64,000 nt of DNA from CAWBQO01 sp963790965. Lineage in GTDB: Bacteria > Bacteroidota > Rhodothermia > Rhodothermales > DASSAV01. This document shows, one piece after another, positions 1-9,328 of the stretch. The notes under the pieces were generated by a model. It had not been told where the DNA came from, ran no database searches, and saw only the letters and a list, made by a program, of their open reading frames with translations. Each line of letters begins with the position of its first letter. The stretch's first letter is position 1. Location: contig CAWBQO010000006.1 of the NCBI GenBank assembly GCA_963790965.1, forward strand, positions 1,054,001 to 1,118,000, in the 5' to 3' direction. The position numbers and the translations under genes are program-made.

Positions 1-2
1 AG

Positions 3-137
3 CATAGTTTCCATGGACTGCCGCTCCTCGTCACCTACCACCCTGCCGCGCTGCTTCGTAACGAACAGTGGAAACGACCGACCTGGGAAGACGTTAAGCG
101 ACTGCGCGCCCGCTACGATGAACTCGTTGCCGCTTGA
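3..137 (+). CDS. Uracil-DNA glycosylase, family 4-like, C-terminal end (partial)
   Basis: The open frame runs in from the left edge and stops at TGA 135-137, giving 44 visible residues. It contains TYHPAALLRN followed by KRPTWEDVKRL. This matches the C-terminal motif of family 4 (4Fe-4S type) uracil-DNA glycosylases, in which the His of the HP motif lies near the uracil pocket. Such enzymes excise uracil from DNA to start base-excision repair. The catalytic N-terminal part and the cluster cysteines lie outside the window, so the assignment rests on the tail alone. dnaB follows 33 bp downstream on the same strand. Confidence 0.7.
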   Translation, partial: HSFHGLPLLVTYHPAALLRNEQWKRPTWEDVKRLRARYDELVAA

Positions 138-170
138 ACGTAGCCCACGCCGTTGTCCCAAAGCAGCCTT

Positions 171-1724
171 ATGTCCGATTCTGAAGAGCTAAAGCCGCGA
201 AGGCTGAACATCGACGACCAGAGCCAGCGCTACCCGCTCGAAAAAATGACGAAGGGCGGGCGGGTTCGTCGTGCGGAAGGGCGAGATCTTCAGGAAGCCG
301 GTGGCCGCGTCCCGCCGCAGGCGATGCCGGTCGAGCAGTCCGTGCTTGGGGCCATGCTTATCGAGCGCGAGGCCATTCCGCGCGTGATCGAGGTGCTCGG
401 CGAGGAGGATACGTTCTATAACTCCAAGCACCAAAAGATTTACGGCGCGATCCGGAGCCTCTTCGACCGGAGCAACCCGGTCGACCTGATCACGCTCACG
501 GAAGAACTCAAGCGCCGGGGCGAGCTGGACGAGGTGGGCGGCGCATATTACCTCGGCGAGATAACAACGAAAGTCGCTACGGCGGCCAACGTCGAGTATC
601 ACGCGCGCATCATTGCGGAGAAATCGCTCCTTCGCAAGATGATCGAGACGATGACCGGGCTGGTCGGGCGCGCATACGATCCGAGCAGCGACGCCTTCGA
701 TCTGCTCGATGAGGCCGAGCGCGACATCTTCCAGATCTCCGAGTCGCAGCTGCGGAAGTCGGCGGTCTCGATGAACGAGATTCTTAAGGACACCCTTGCG
801 CGTCTCGAGGCGATTCACGGGAGAACGGGCGGAATCACCGGCATCCCCACGGGCTTCACGCGACTGGACGATATCACGGGCGGCTGGCAGCCCTCGGACC
901 TGATCGTAATCGCCGCCAGGCCGTCGATGGGGAAAACCGCCTTCAGCTTAAGTATGGCGCGGAATGCGGCCATGCACGCCGAGCACCCGGCCGGCGTAGC
1001 GATCTTTTCGCTTGAAATGAGCGCTTATCAGCTCGCGCAGCGCCTTCTCACTTCGGAGGCCCGCGTGGACGCGCAGGCGGCGCGTACAGGTCGCCTCAGC
1101 GAGGACGACTGGCCACGCCTCGCGCGCGCCGCCGGGCGGCTGTCCCAGGCGCCGATCTTCATCGACGATACGCCGGGCCTCGGCATTCTCGAACTCCGCG
1201 CCAAGTGCCGCCGGCTCAAGGCGGAGCACGACATCAAGCTGGTCGTGGTCGATTACCTGCAGCTCATGCACGGGACGACGAACTCGCGCAGTTCGAACCG
1301 TGAGCAGGAGATCGCGCAGATATCGCGCTCGCTCAAGATGCTGGCAAAGGAAATAAACGTTCCCGTTATCGCGCTTTCGCAGCTTAGCCGCGCCGTCGAA
1401 ACGCGCGGCGGCGACAAGCGCCCGCAGCTCTCCGATCTTCGCGAATCGGGCAGTATCGAGCAGGACGCCGATGTGGTCGGATTCATTTACCGCGCCGAGC
1501 GGTATGGCATCCTGCAAGACGACAACGGCAACTCGACCGAGGGCATGGCGGAGATTATCATCGGTAAGCAGCGTAATGGGCCGATAGGATCAGTCAACCT
1601 CGCCTTTGTTCACCAGCACGCCCGCTTTGAGAATCTGACCACCTACTACGCCGATTCGGGAGACGGCGAAGGCTACCTTCCCGCTACGGCTCCCGTGCCG
1701 CCCAGCGAGGACGCGCCGTTTTAG
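171..1724 (+). CDS. dnaB: Replicative DNA helicase DnaB
   Basis: The protein is 517 aa and full length for the replicative hexameric helicase that unwinds DNA ahead of the fork and recruits primase. The N-terminal DnaB domain (about residues 45-150, starting near PPQAMPVEQSVLGAML) is followed by a RecA-like C-terminal domain. That domain carries a Walker A loop (ARPSMGKTAF), a Walker B stretch (VVVDYLQLM) and a sensor-type segment (SQLSRAVETR). No intein is visible. I chose ATG 171; an in-frame TTG at 153 would add six residues and has no better ribosome site. The N-terminal ~40 residues are charged and variable, as is common in this family. Confidence 0.96.
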   Translation: MSDSEELKPRRLNIDDQSQRYPLEKMTKGGRVRRAEGRDLQEAGGRVPPQAMPVEQSVLGAMLIEREAIPRVIEVLGEEDTFYNSKHQKIYGAIRSLFDRSNPVDLITLTEELKRRGELDEVGGAYYLGEITTKVATAANVEYHARIIAEKSLLRKMIETMTGLVGRAYDPSSDAFDLLDEAERDIFQISESQLRKSAVSMNEILKDTLARLEAIHGRTGGITGIPTGFTRLDDITGGWQPSDLIVIAARPSMGKTAFSLSMARNAAMHAEHPAGVAIFSLEMSAYQLAQRLLTSEARVDAQAARTGRLSEDDWPRLARAAGRLSQAPIFIDDTPGLGILELRAKCRRLKAEHDIKLVVVDYLQLMHGTTNSRSSNREQEIAQISRSLKMLAKEINVPVIALSQLSRAVETRGGDKRPQLSDLRESGSIEQDADVVGFIYRAERYGILQDDNGNSTEGMAEIIIGKQRNGPIGSVNLAFVHQHARFENLTTYYADSGDGEGYLPATAPVPPSEDAPF

Positions 1725-1862
1725 TCCGTCAGGTCGGCTGCTTGCAGACCGCAGTCGCGCGCCCGAGGTAACAATGCACGCAAGTTTGCGCCGCGGCTTC
1801 GCCGTCGTTCTTGCCGGTTCGTAGATTGTTCGTCTGAGCAACCATCACTGAAAGGCAAGAAC

Positions 1863-2585
1863 ATGGATCTGAAGGATAAAGTGGTCGTCGTGACCGGCGC
1901 AAGCAGCGGCATTGGGAGGGAGTTTGCGCGCGTGCTCGTGGGCCGTGGAAGCCGCGTATTCGGCCTTGCACGCGGAGAGGGAAAGCTGAACGATCTGCAG
2001 GAAGAACTCGGCGACCGCTTTAAGCCGGTCCGCTGCGATGTGCAGGATGAGGCGTCCGTGAAGCAAGCGTTCTCCGCTATACTGAAGGATGCCGGGCGCA
2101 TCGACGCGCTCATCAACAACGCCGGCATCGGCCTCTTCGGCGAGGTCGAGGAGATTGCGGTCGACGAATGGGACGACCTCATGGCCACGAACGTGCGCGG
2201 CGTTTTTCTTTGCTCCCGCGCGGCGATCCCGGCCATGAAAGAGCAGAACAGCAAGAGCGGCTTTGGCGGCTACATCATCAACGTGGCGTCTATTGCGGGC
2301 CTCCTCGGCAACCCGAAGATGAGCCTCTACAACGCTTCGAAGTTCGCCGTCCGCGGTTTTTCGGAAAGCCTGATGAAGGAGGTGCGCAGCGACGGGATCA
2401 AAGTCAGCTGCATCTTCCCCGGCTCCATCGAGACCGACTTCGGTGATTCCGGCCGATCAACCGGCGGATCTACGAACAAAATGACGCCGCAGGACATCGC
2501 GAGCACGATCCTTCACCTGTTGGAAACCGGCGACAACTACCTCATCTCGGAAGTAACGATGCGCCCGCTGCGGCCGAAAGGCTGA
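1863..2585 (+). CDS. Short-chain dehydrogenase/reductase (classical SDR)
   Basis: This 240-aa protein is a classical SDR, a cytosolic NAD(P)(H)-dependent oxidoreductase of the Rossmann fold. It shows the cofactor loop TGASSGIG near residue 11, NNAG near residue 82, and the catalytic Tyr/Lys in YNASK near residue 156, with the Ser in NVASIAG upstream. The substrate cannot be read from the sequence. It is a single gene between dnaB and the convergent ahcY, and a strong hairpin follows its stop. The start is ATG 1863, set 138 bp after dnaB. Confidence 0.9.
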   Translation: MDLKDKVVVVTGASSGIGREFARVLVGRGSRVFGLARGEGKLNDLQEELGDRFKPVRCDVQDEASVKQAFSAILKDAGRIDALINNAGIGLFGEVEEIAVDEWDDLMATNVRGVFLCSRAAIPAMKEQNSKSGFGGYIINVASIAGLLGNPKMSLYNASKFAVRGFSESLMKEVRSDGIKVSCIFPGSIETDFGDSGRSTGGSTNKMTPQDIASTILHLLETGDNYLISEVTMRPLRPKG

Positions 2586-2616
2586 GAGGCCGCCGTCGTT
2601 CTGAAAGCCCGTATGC

Positions 2617-2656
2617 AAGCGAGCCGCCCCGGCATGTGGACCGGGGCGGCTCGCTT
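2617..2656. terminator. Bidirectional hairpin terminator between SDR and ahcY
   Basis: A perfect 16-bp inverted repeat (2617-2632 and 2641-2656, AAGCGAGCCGCCCCGG and its complement) encloses an 8-nt loop. It sits between two convergent stop codons (2585 and 2678), the expected position for a shared terminator. The stem begins with AA and ends with TT but has no long T-run, so it may work as a strong stem without a canonical U-tract. Confidence 0.8.
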
Positions 2657-2677
2657 CTACTGCCTTCGCAAAGGCGC

Positions 2678-3955
2678 TCAGGTGCCGGCCGAATAGTCCG
2701 TGGCGTAGGCCACCTGCTCGTCGGTGAGGTTGTCGATGTGGATGCCCTGCGTCTCCAGCTTAATGCGGGCGATTTCCTGATCGAGTTCTTCCGGCAGATC
2801 GATGACGGTGTTATCGAGCGTTTCCCCAGCCTCGTGCTTCTGAACCAGGTTCAGGTGCGCCATAAACTGGTTGGCAAAGCTCATGTCCATCACTTCCGAA
2901 GGGTGTCCCTCAGCGGCGGCAAGGTTCACGAGCCGGCCGTCGGCCAGTACGTAGACGCGCTTGCCGTTGTCGAGCGTGTACTCGCGGTTGTTATCGCGAA
3001 TCTGCCGGGTGTCGGAGGAGACTTCGGCGAGCTCTTTGAGGTTGATCTCGACGTCGTAATGGCCGGTGTTCGAGATGATCGCGCCGTCCTTCATCTTCAC
3101 GAAGTGGTTGCCGCGGATCACGTCCTTCATGCCGGTGGCGGTCACGAAGATGTCGCCGACTTCCGCCGCTTCGTCCATGGACATGACGCGGCAGCCTTCG
3201 AGCGTGGCCTTGAGAGCGGCGGTGGGCTTCACCTCCGTCACGATCACGTTCGCGCCCATGCCGCGCGCGCGCATTGCGACGCCTCGGCCGCAGTGGCCGT
3301 ACCCTGCAACGACGAAGTTCTTACCGGCGAGCAGCACCGACGAGGCGCGCAGGATGCCGTCGAGCGTGCTCTGACCGGTGCCGAACACGTTGTCGAAGTC
3401 CCACTTCGTCTCCGCGTCGTTGACCGCGTAGACCGGATAAAGGAGCTTGCCGTCGGCCGCCATCGCGCGAAGGCGGTGGACGCCCGTAGTGGTTTCCTCC
3501 GAGCCGCCGATAATACCGTCGGCTTTCTCAGGGTAAGCGGAATGCACGCGGAAGATGAGGTCCGCGCCGTCATCGAGCGTCAGGTGCGGCTGCTTGTCCG
3601 TCGTGCGGTCGATGCACCAGTAGAACTCTTCCGTGTTCATCCCGTGCCAGGCGTAGATCTCGATCCCGGCGGCAGCGAGTGCTGCGGCAACTTCGTCGTT
3701 GGTGCTGAGCGGATTGCAGCCGCTCCAGGCCACGTCTGCGCCGCAGGCAGCGAACGTCTCGACGAGCACCGCCGTCTCCTTCGTCACATGCAGACAACCC
3801 GTGAGGCGATAGCCCTCGAACGGCTTCGACTTTGAATATTCTTCTCGCAGGCGCATCAGCACCGGCATCCGGCTCTCGGCCCACTCCATGCGCAGGCGGC
3901 CGGCCGGCGCGAGGTTAATGTCGCGCACTTTATAGGCGCCTTCCTTGTGATCCAT
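2678..3955 (-). CDS. ahcY: Adenosylhomocysteinase
   Basis: This 425-aa S-adenosyl-L-homocysteine hydrolase splits SAH into adenosine and homocysteine, keeping the methylation cycle running. The NAD-binding Rossmann segment reads AGYGHCGRGVAMRARG. The substrate region includes TGCLHVTKETAVL, and the C-terminal end reads TDEQVAYATDYSAGT. The length matches the shorter bacterial/archaeal form without the ~40-residue insertion of many bacterial enzymes. I chose ATG 3955 (MDHKEGAYKV); an in-frame GTG at 3991 would add 12 residues with no homology look. The region before the start is A-rich (AAAAGCGAAAAGTTAAGC) with no Shine-Dalgarno, as is usual in Bacteroidota. Confidence 0.96.
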   Translation of the reverse strand: MDHKEGAYKVRDINLAPAGRLRMEWAESRMPVLMRLREEYSKSKPFEGYRLTGCLHVTKETAVLVETFAACGADVAWSGCNPLSTNDEVAAALAAAGIEIYAWHGMNTEEFYWCIDRTTDKQPHLTLDDGADLIFRVHSAYPEKADGIIGGSEETTTGVHRLRAMAADGKLLYPVYAVNDAETKWDFDNVFGTGQSTLDGILRASSVLLAGKNFVVAGYGHCGRGVAMRARGMGANVIVTEVKPTAALKATLEGCRVMSMDEAAEVGDIFVTATGMKDVIRGNHFVKMKDGAIISNTGHYDVEINLKELAEVSSDTRQIRDNNREYTLDNGKRVYVLADGRLVNLAAAEGHPSEVMDMSFANQFMAHLNLVQKHEAGETLDNTVIDLPEELDQEIARIKLETQGIHIDNLTDEQVAYATDYSAGT

Positions 3956-3980
3956 GCTTAACTTTTCGCTTTTATAATTG

Positions 3981-4021
3981 CCGAGACACACGCCTCACTC
4001 GCTTCTTCCAGGGAGGCTCGG
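3981..4021 (-). promoter_or_regulatory. Possible structured leader of ahcY
   Basis: Between the protease stop and the ahcY start, the minus strand can fold into a two-part stem. CCGAG pairs with CTCGG (3981-3985 with 4017-4021), and an inner CCTC pairs with GAGG (3993-3996 with 4013-4016). No T-run follows on the transcribed strand, which makes a terminator less likely. It lies 26 bp from the start codon. I could not match it to a known SAM or SAH riboswitch consensus, so this is only a candidate leader structure. Confidence 0.25.
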
Positions 4022-4085
4022 ACTCAGGAGAGTGCAGAATGTATATCTATGCGCGCAACCGAGGTGCGTTCCGGCCCGTGAACGC

Positions 4086-7000
4086 TTAGTGCGCCACGAC
4101 GAGGGTGCGAACGCGCCGGTCATGGCCCGCCTCCAGTCGCAGCCAGTAAACTCCGGACGCGAGGCGCGTGCCGTCCACCTCGACGGTATACGTGCCTGCC
4201 GGGCGGCTCCCTTTGTCCACGAGCGCCATCTGCCGCCCGAGCACGTCGTAGAGGACCAGTTGAACATCGGCGGACTCTTCAAGCGTGTAGCTCACGGTCG
4301 TGCTGGACGCAAACGGGTTGGGAAAGGCGGGGTGGAGCGCCAGTTCGCGGGTCGTCTCAAAGTCCGGCTCGCCGGTTGCCGCGAAGAGCCGCACGGTGCC
4401 GATCTGCCAGAACTCATCCTTTTCAAGCGGATGATCTGTGGCGAAATCGATTCGAATCTGCACTTGCCTGCCGGCGTAGTCCGTCAGCCGAAAACGGTCC
4501 GGGAGAGACCACGTGCCGACGAGGGCGGTCTCGCCGTCGGTGCTGCGCAAGGGGCGCAGCGGGAGCCATGTTCGGCCATGGTCCAGCGAAAGCATGACGT
4601 TTCCGCTCGCGCCGGTTCCGAGCGCGTACTGGTGGTCGAGCACGAGCGCGAGCGAGTCCGCATTGCGCGGCAGATCCACGGGTGGGAGCACCAGGGCAGA
4701 ACGATCGGCCGGAACCAGCCGGTGGTTCAGGCGAAATCCGGACGGGCCGTTCGCCAGCCAGTCGCCGTTAATGCTGGTGCCTTCGCTGATTGCTCTCTCT
4801 TCGTGCAGGCGCACCTTCCAGGTCAGGGGGAGCGCGGAGGGCGCGGGATAGGTGGCGGAGTTGCCGTCGGCATCCTGCAGGCGCACGCGGTAGAGGATCT
4901 CGTCTCCGGGCGTCAGCAGTTCACCCGGCGCGATCGTGCCGCTGAAGAGCGACAGGTCCGATTCGCTCATCGAAAGGCGCACAGAGTCAACATGGGCCTC
5001 CCCGCCCGCTTGAAGCGTGTACACGGCCCACGCCTCTGCCACGCCGGTTTCATCGGAGGCGCGCACGGCCACGGGCACGAGTACCGCGCCCGGATTGGCA
5101 TAGCCGCCGGAGGGGGCGTCGAGCACGACGGGCGCTTGTTCGTCCGGAGGCCAGGACGTGGCAACGGAAACGTCATCGATGAACCAGCCCGCGTGGTAGC
5201 GCGCGCGGCTCTCGACCGTAGATGCGTCCGTTCCAAAACTAAAGCGCAAGAGCACATTCGGGGCGAGGGGCAGAGGCAGCCGGACGCGCTGCCAACCGTA
5301 GCTGTATCCGCCAAAGCCCGGCTCGGATCCGAGCGGGTTCTCGGACGCGGCGATGGTTCTCGGATAACCGCCCTCGGGCACCATCAGGCTCCACGTGGAC
5401 CCGCCGTCCACGGACACCTTAACGTTGCCGCCGTCGTAGAGCACGCCGTCTGCGGGCATTCCGGGAAGGGCCGTACGGGACTGCTCGGTGTCGAACCAGT
5501 GCCAGAACTGGAGTGAAGCTTTCCCAAGGCCCTGCAGGTTCATCGGGCCGAACGTGAGCGTCGAAACTCCGGCGGAGTCCGGGTAACGACCTTCCGGGTT
5601 AGTGCCCCATGCGGCGGCTCCGCCATGTGCGATTTTCAATCCATAAGCCGGCTTCCCCACCGCCCAGCTGCCGGTGGCGGAGCCTTCAGCCGCGTCTTCT
5701 CCCTCGAATGCGTAAGCAAGCAGGACGCCCTCCGCCATGATCTCCGTCGAGAAGTAGCCCGCGGCCGGGAGCGCTGTTTCGTTAGCGGAACGGGAACTGT
5801 CGCGCGCATGGATGCGGTACTCGATGCGGCCGCCGGTTTCCACTGCCTCCCGCGGCAGATCGAAGAATCCCTCGCCCTCTCTTGCCAAGCCGAACTGGCC
5901 TTCCCTTTGCAGGGCACCAGCGTCGTCGAAGAGGCGGTATGCCACCCAGATGCTGTCGATACCCAGGTCGTCCCAGGCGGCGACCGTCAGCGGAACGGGC
6001 CAGCGCACCAGCGACACGCGCTCCATCGGCACATGCTCGATCGCCGGCGGCTCGTGGTCCGGGCCCGCGACAAGTTGCGGTGAGTCCGCTGGATCCTCCG
6101 GCCAGATGCGCCGCCTCCCGCCGCGGTCCACCGACTCGAACTGCAGGCGCACCGATCCGCTCTCCGCCGGAAGGGGTACGTCTGCGCGAAAGAGGCCGCC
6201 GCCGAGGTTTTCCATTTTGATGCTGCCCGACGCGCCACCGTCAGCGGCGTAGTACACGTGGACGGAATCTACGGGCAGCGGCCGACCCTCAGCCTCGATT
6301 GCCACCGGCAGCGTACCGCCGAGCTGTTCGGTGCGCGTGCGACTCAAGAGCGTCAGATGGGGCGCAAGAGACGGGGCATCCAGGAACCCTCTCGATGAAA
6401 AGACGGCGAGGATGGCCGGGGCGTGTGCGCCGTCGTAGAGGTCAAGATCGGCCTGAAGAATGGCCTCCGCCGCATCTCGCAAGGTGGCGGGCCGCGCGAG
6501 GTAGGCGTGGGAAGCGAGGTTCAGACGGTCGCTCACGGTTCGGCCTACTTCGCTGTAAAGCTCCATGAGCGTCGTGGCCCAGAGCAGACCATGTACATAC
6601 GCGGTGGATCCGTACGAACATCCTGCGGGTGGCGGTGTGTCCATCGCATCCGGATAGTGTCCCGGGTGGTTGATCCATCTTCCGCACCAGCTCTGCGCGG
6701 CATTGTTGCCGTCCCACACGAACAGGTGGTGCCAGTCCGAAGGTGGCAGCTCGCTCCGCTCGATAGCGCCGCGAACGGAGGATGCGGCCCAGTAATCGGA
6801 CCATCCTTCATGCAGCGCCTTTCCTTCGTCGGAGGCCGAGAAGAGGCCGGGCGCGCTGCTTTCAAGGAGCGCATGGGCGTACTCGTGCAGGATCACTTCG
6901 CCGTCCTCCGCATCGTCCACGCCGCCGGTGCCGAATCCAATTGCATATCGGTCATAGAAGAATCCGGAGTTTTCGTACGACGTATAGCGCGGATTCACGC

Positions 7001-8153
7001 GCACCGGGGTTTCCGCAATCGGACGGCCGACGTCCAGCGACTGCACGTAGCGCTGCGACGCATCAATATGATAGTAGGCCATGACGGCCTCGAAGCTTGG
7101 GTCGGACCGCGAATAACGGAATGCGTCCGGATCGGCCTCCGAGGGCGGCGTGTAGGGCAAGTCGCCCACACCGATCTCTTCCACGATGCGGACGTAGGGC
7201 CCTTCCAAAACGTACCGGCCGTCGCGCTCCGATAAGTCCCGCAACACTCGCTCCTTGCGCTCCGACGCGAGTTCCGGCAGGTCGGCATCGTTCTGATCGA
7301 CGTATGCGCCGCCGTAGGCAACGCCAGCCGTGCGCAAAGGATTTGGATCGAACACGAGACCGGATCCAGAGGCCGACGGCGCTGCAACCGCTCGGTCCTT
7401 CCGGGCCGCCGCGCCCTCGGCCGGTTCGCCGGACGCATGAACGCTTGCCGTAGACTGGTTTATAAGCTGTAGCGGTTCGTCCGTCTGCGCGTCAATCAAG
7501 ACCTCCCACTCGGCCGGCGCTGCGGCGGGCCAGACGACAACGCGCCACGCCAGCGCCGGAACGGCAGCGGGATAGACAACGAGAGTAGGTTCGCTGGTCT
7601 CGCCCGCCGGGTCCACGAGTTCGCGCGCGCGCGCTCCGGCCGCAGCAGCGCTCAGTCGCGGCCGCGTCGCGATGTCGGCCTCAGCCACGTGGCGGGCGTA
7701 CGAACTAATCGCCATTGTCGGGCGGCCCCGCCGGTCGAGGCTAACGGTAATTTCGCGGCCATACACCGGCACCTCGCCCACCATCTGGCGAAACCGCACG
7801 TGGGCGCTGTAGGGCGTCTCGACGACCCGTACCCTCTCAAGATCGTTCAGCCCCGGCTCCAAACCATACGCAGAAGCCTGGGACGCCAGGTACCGCCGCG
7901 CGGACGTTTCCGCAGAACCCCTGAGGGCAGTAGGGGCGTCAATGCGATAGGCCGCGCGGCGCCGGCCCGTTGCCGGGTCCAATCGCCCGCTCGGAACGAA
8001 CACCGTCTCGGCAGGCCCTGAAGCGTTCGATTCTACGACCAGCGCACGTGCCTCCGGCGCGAGCGGAGCGGCGGAACGCTCCTGTCCCCGGGCGGCGGGC
8101 ACAAGGAGCGCGGCCGCGAGCAGTGTCGCCAGAAAAAGGCAGCGCACAGGCAC
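4086..8153 (-). CDS. Secreted M36 (fungalysin)-like metalloprotease with sorting domain
   Basis: This is a 1355-aa exported zinc protease. It has a signal peptide (residues 1-23, ending ARG/QE), then a propeptide of FTP/PepSY type (about 65-160). The zinc site is HEYAH at residues 423-427 with a third ligand Glu449 in EGWSDYWA, as in M36/M4 gluzincins. Long beta-sandwich regions follow, with an immune-inhibitor-like stretch around 860-1010 (WHWFDTEQ, GWFIDDVSV). A C-terminal domain (about 1270-1355) starts at HPAFPNPFASSTTVSYTL and has the usual YDVLGR and SGVYWLRL motifs of type IX secretion cargo. It is probably released or anchored at the cell surface and digests protein outside the cell. 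It stands alone on the minus strand, upstream of ahcY. Confidence 0.88.
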   Translation of the reverse strand: MPVRCLFLATLLAAALLVPAARGQERSAAPLAPEARALVVESNASGPAETVFVPSGRLDPATGRRRAAYRIDAPTALRGSAETSARRYLASQASAYGLEPGLNDLERVRVVETPYSAHVRFRQMVGEVPVYGREITVSLDRRGRPTMAISSYARHVAEADIATRPRLSAAAAGARARELVDPAGETSEPTLVVYPAAVPALAWRVVVWPAAAPAEWEVLIDAQTDEPLQLINQSTASVHASGEPAEGAAARKDRAVAAPSASGSGLVFDPNPLRTAGVAYGGAYVDQNDADLPELASERKERVLRDLSERDGRYVLEGPYVRIVEEIGVGDLPYTPPSEADPDAFRYSRSDPSFEAVMAYYHIDASQRYVQSLDVGRPIAETPVRVNPRYTSYENSGFFYDRYAIGFGTGGVDDAEDGEVILHEYAHALLESSAPGLFSASDEGKALHEGWSDYWAASSVRGAIERSELPPSDWHHLFVWDGNNAAQSWCGRWINHPGHYPDAMDTPPPAGCSYGSTAYVHGLLWATTLMELYSEVGRTVSDRLNLASHAYLARPATLRDAAEAILQADLDLYDGAHAPAILAVFSSRGFLDAPSLAPHLTLLSRTRTEQLGGTLPVAIEAEGRPLPVDSVHVYYAADGGASGSIKMENLGGGLFRADVPLPAESGSVRLQFESVDRGGRRRIWPEDPADSPQLVAGPDHEPPAIEHVPMERVSLVRWPVPLTVAAWDDLGIDSIWVAYRLFDDAGALQREGQFGLAREGEGFFDLPREAVETGGRIEYRIHARDSSRSANETALPAAGYFSTEIMAEGVLLAYAFEGEDAAEGSATGSWAVGKPAYGLKIAHGGAAAWGTNPEGRYPDSAGVSTLTFGPMNLQGLGKASLQFWHWFDTEQSRTALPGMPADGVLYDGGNVKVSVDGGSTWSLMVPEGGYPRTIAASENPLGSEPGFGGYSYGWQRVRLPLPLAPNVLLRFSFGTDASTVESRARYHAGWFIDDVSVATSWPPDEQAPVVLDAPSGGYANPGAVLVPVAVRASDETGVAEAWAVYTLQAGGEAHVDSVRLSMSESDLSLFSGTIAPGELLTPGDEILYRVRLQDADGNSATYPAPSALPLTWKVRLHEERAISEGTSINGDWLANGPSGFRLNHRLVPADRSALVLPPVDLPRNADSLALVLDHQYALGTGASGNVMLSLDHGRTWLPLRPLRSTDGETALVGTWSLPDRFRLTDYAGRQVQIRIDFATDHPLEKDEFWQIGTVRLFAATGEPDFETTRELALHPAFPNPFASSTTVSYTLEESADVQLVLYDVLGRQMALVDKGSRPAGTYTVEVDGTRLASGVYWLRLEAGHDRRVRTLVVAH

Positions 8154-8237
8154 GGGAAGACAGTTGTAAATGAGACGCTTAGGCTTAGCGGTACACCCGG
8201 AACTGGAGCCGGTTTCCGTCCGCCCCGAACCGCCGCC

Positions 8238-8633
8238 TCAGCGGGTGCCCATCCGCTCCAGATGCTCCACGCTCAAGATGAACTGCGCCGTGGCCGTGTT
8301 GGTCGCCATCGGGACGTTATGAACATTGCAGGCGCGCATGAGCGTCTGGATGTCCGGATCGTGCGGGTGCTTGTCGAGCGGATCGACGAAGAAAAAGACC
8401 GCTTGTACATGCCCGGTGACGACGAGCGAAGCGATCTGCGCGTCGCCGCCGAGCGGACCGGAGAGGTAGCGCGTCACCGGAAGGCCCGTCTTGTCCTCGA
8501 TGAGCTTACCCGTCGTGCCGGTGCCGACGAGCTCGAAGTGGCTCAGCAGGGCGCGATTCTGGATGGCAAAGGCGATCATGTCCGCCTTCTTGCCGTCATG
8601 CGCAATGAGCGCGATCGTATTTATTTTGTGCAT
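8238..8633 (-). CDS. mgsA: Methylglyoxal synthase
   Basis: This 131-aa protein is the cytosolic enzyme that converts dihydroxyacetone phosphate to methylglyoxal and phosphate, an overflow valve of glycolysis. Key family motifs are IALIAHDGKKADM at the N-terminus, the phosphate-binding GTGTTG, the catalytic-Asp region SGPLGGDAQ, and FVDPLDKHPHDPD. It is full length for the small bacterial form. The gene is divergent from the ferredoxin gene at 8822 across a 188-bp region. Confidence 0.96.
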   Translation of the reverse strand: MHKINTIALIAHDGKKADMIAFAIQNRALLSHFELVGTGTTGKLIEDKTGLPVTRYLSGPLGGDAQIASLVVTGHVQAVFFFVDPLDKHPHDPDIQTLMRACNVHNVPMATNTATAQFILSVEHLERMGTR

Positions 8634-8782
8634 TGCAGGAAGTCAAAGTGGTGCTGCCGTACCATCGCGCGCTGCATGAATGCGGCGCAGCGACGGGCCG
8701 GAACCACAAGGTAGCGCGAAAAAGGCAAAGACGCTTCGAATTACGCCCTTGCGTTCTCCGGCGCGAGAAGCTACATTATTCG

Positions 8783-8800
8783 CTTGAACGTGAATTCAAG
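8783..8800. promoter_or_regulatory. Inverted repeat upstream of fdxA
   Basis: CTTGAA at 8783-8788 and TTCAAG at 8795-8800 form a perfect 6-bp dyad around a 6-nt spacer. It lies 21 bp before the ferredoxin start, in the mgsA-fdxA divergent region. The place and symmetry suit a repressor or activator site, but the binding factor is unknown. Confidence 0.3.
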
Positions 8801-8821
8801 TCAACCATTATTGTAGAGACT

Positions 8822-9172
8822 ATGCCATACGTCGTCGCCGAACCCTGTATCAACTGCAAATATACCGACTGCGTAGAGGTTTGCCCCGTGGACTGCTTCT
8901 ACGAAGGGCCGAATTTCCTCGCGATCCACCCGGACGAGTGCATCGACTGCAACGCCTGCGTGCCTACCTGCCCGACGGAAGCCATCTTCGCCGATGATGA
9001 ACTGCCCGACAAGTGGCAGCACTATGGGGAGTGGAACGCCTACCTCGCCGAGCAGTGGCGGGAGATCGGGCGCAACCTCACCGAAAAGCGCGAACCGTTG
9101 CCTAATGCGAAGGAATGGGAGGGCGCGGAAAAGAACGAGCAGGACATTCTGACCTGGGAGGCGGAAGCGTAA
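8822..9172 (+). CDS. fdxA: 7Fe/8Fe-type ferredoxin (FdxA family)
   Basis: This 116-aa soluble electron carrier has two clusters. The N-terminal half has Cys at 9, 12, 17, 21 and 25, and the second motif CIDCNACVPTCP gives Cys 40, 43, 46 and 50. The Cys9/Cys17 spacing and the C-terminal extension (about residues 55-116, with DKWQHYGEWNAYLAEQW) are typical of the seven-iron FdxA group, which holds one 3Fe-4S and one 4Fe-4S cluster. The start is ATG 8822; the frame is open 63 codons further upstream, but that part has no ferredoxin character. Confidence 0.93.
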   Translation: MPYVVAEPCINCKYTDCVEVCPVDCFYEGPNFLAIHPDECIDCNACVPTCPTEAIFADDELPDKWQHYGEWNAYLAEQWREIGRNLTEKREPLPNAKEWEGAEKNEQDILTWEAEA

Positions 9173-9328
9173 CAGGTCTGCTGTAACGGGTCCCTGGCGA
9201 AGTGGCGCATGGTGGCGGAGAATGCGTCTGCCACCCCGGGTGGACTATGCGCGGATTTCAGAAACGGACCGGCACGTTTCGGTGTTCAGAGAGCAATCTC
9301 GCCCGTTCGCTCTATGCCGCCGCACTGA

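Noticed and set aside
948..1517. Long minus-strand open frame inside dnaB
   Set aside because: It mirrors dnaB codons, is Arg/Ala-rich and has no domain; this is the expected shadow frame in GC-rich coding DNA.
2636..3835. 399-codon plus-strand frame opposite ahcY
   Set aside because: It is antisense to a complete adenosylhomocysteinase and has no recognisable family.
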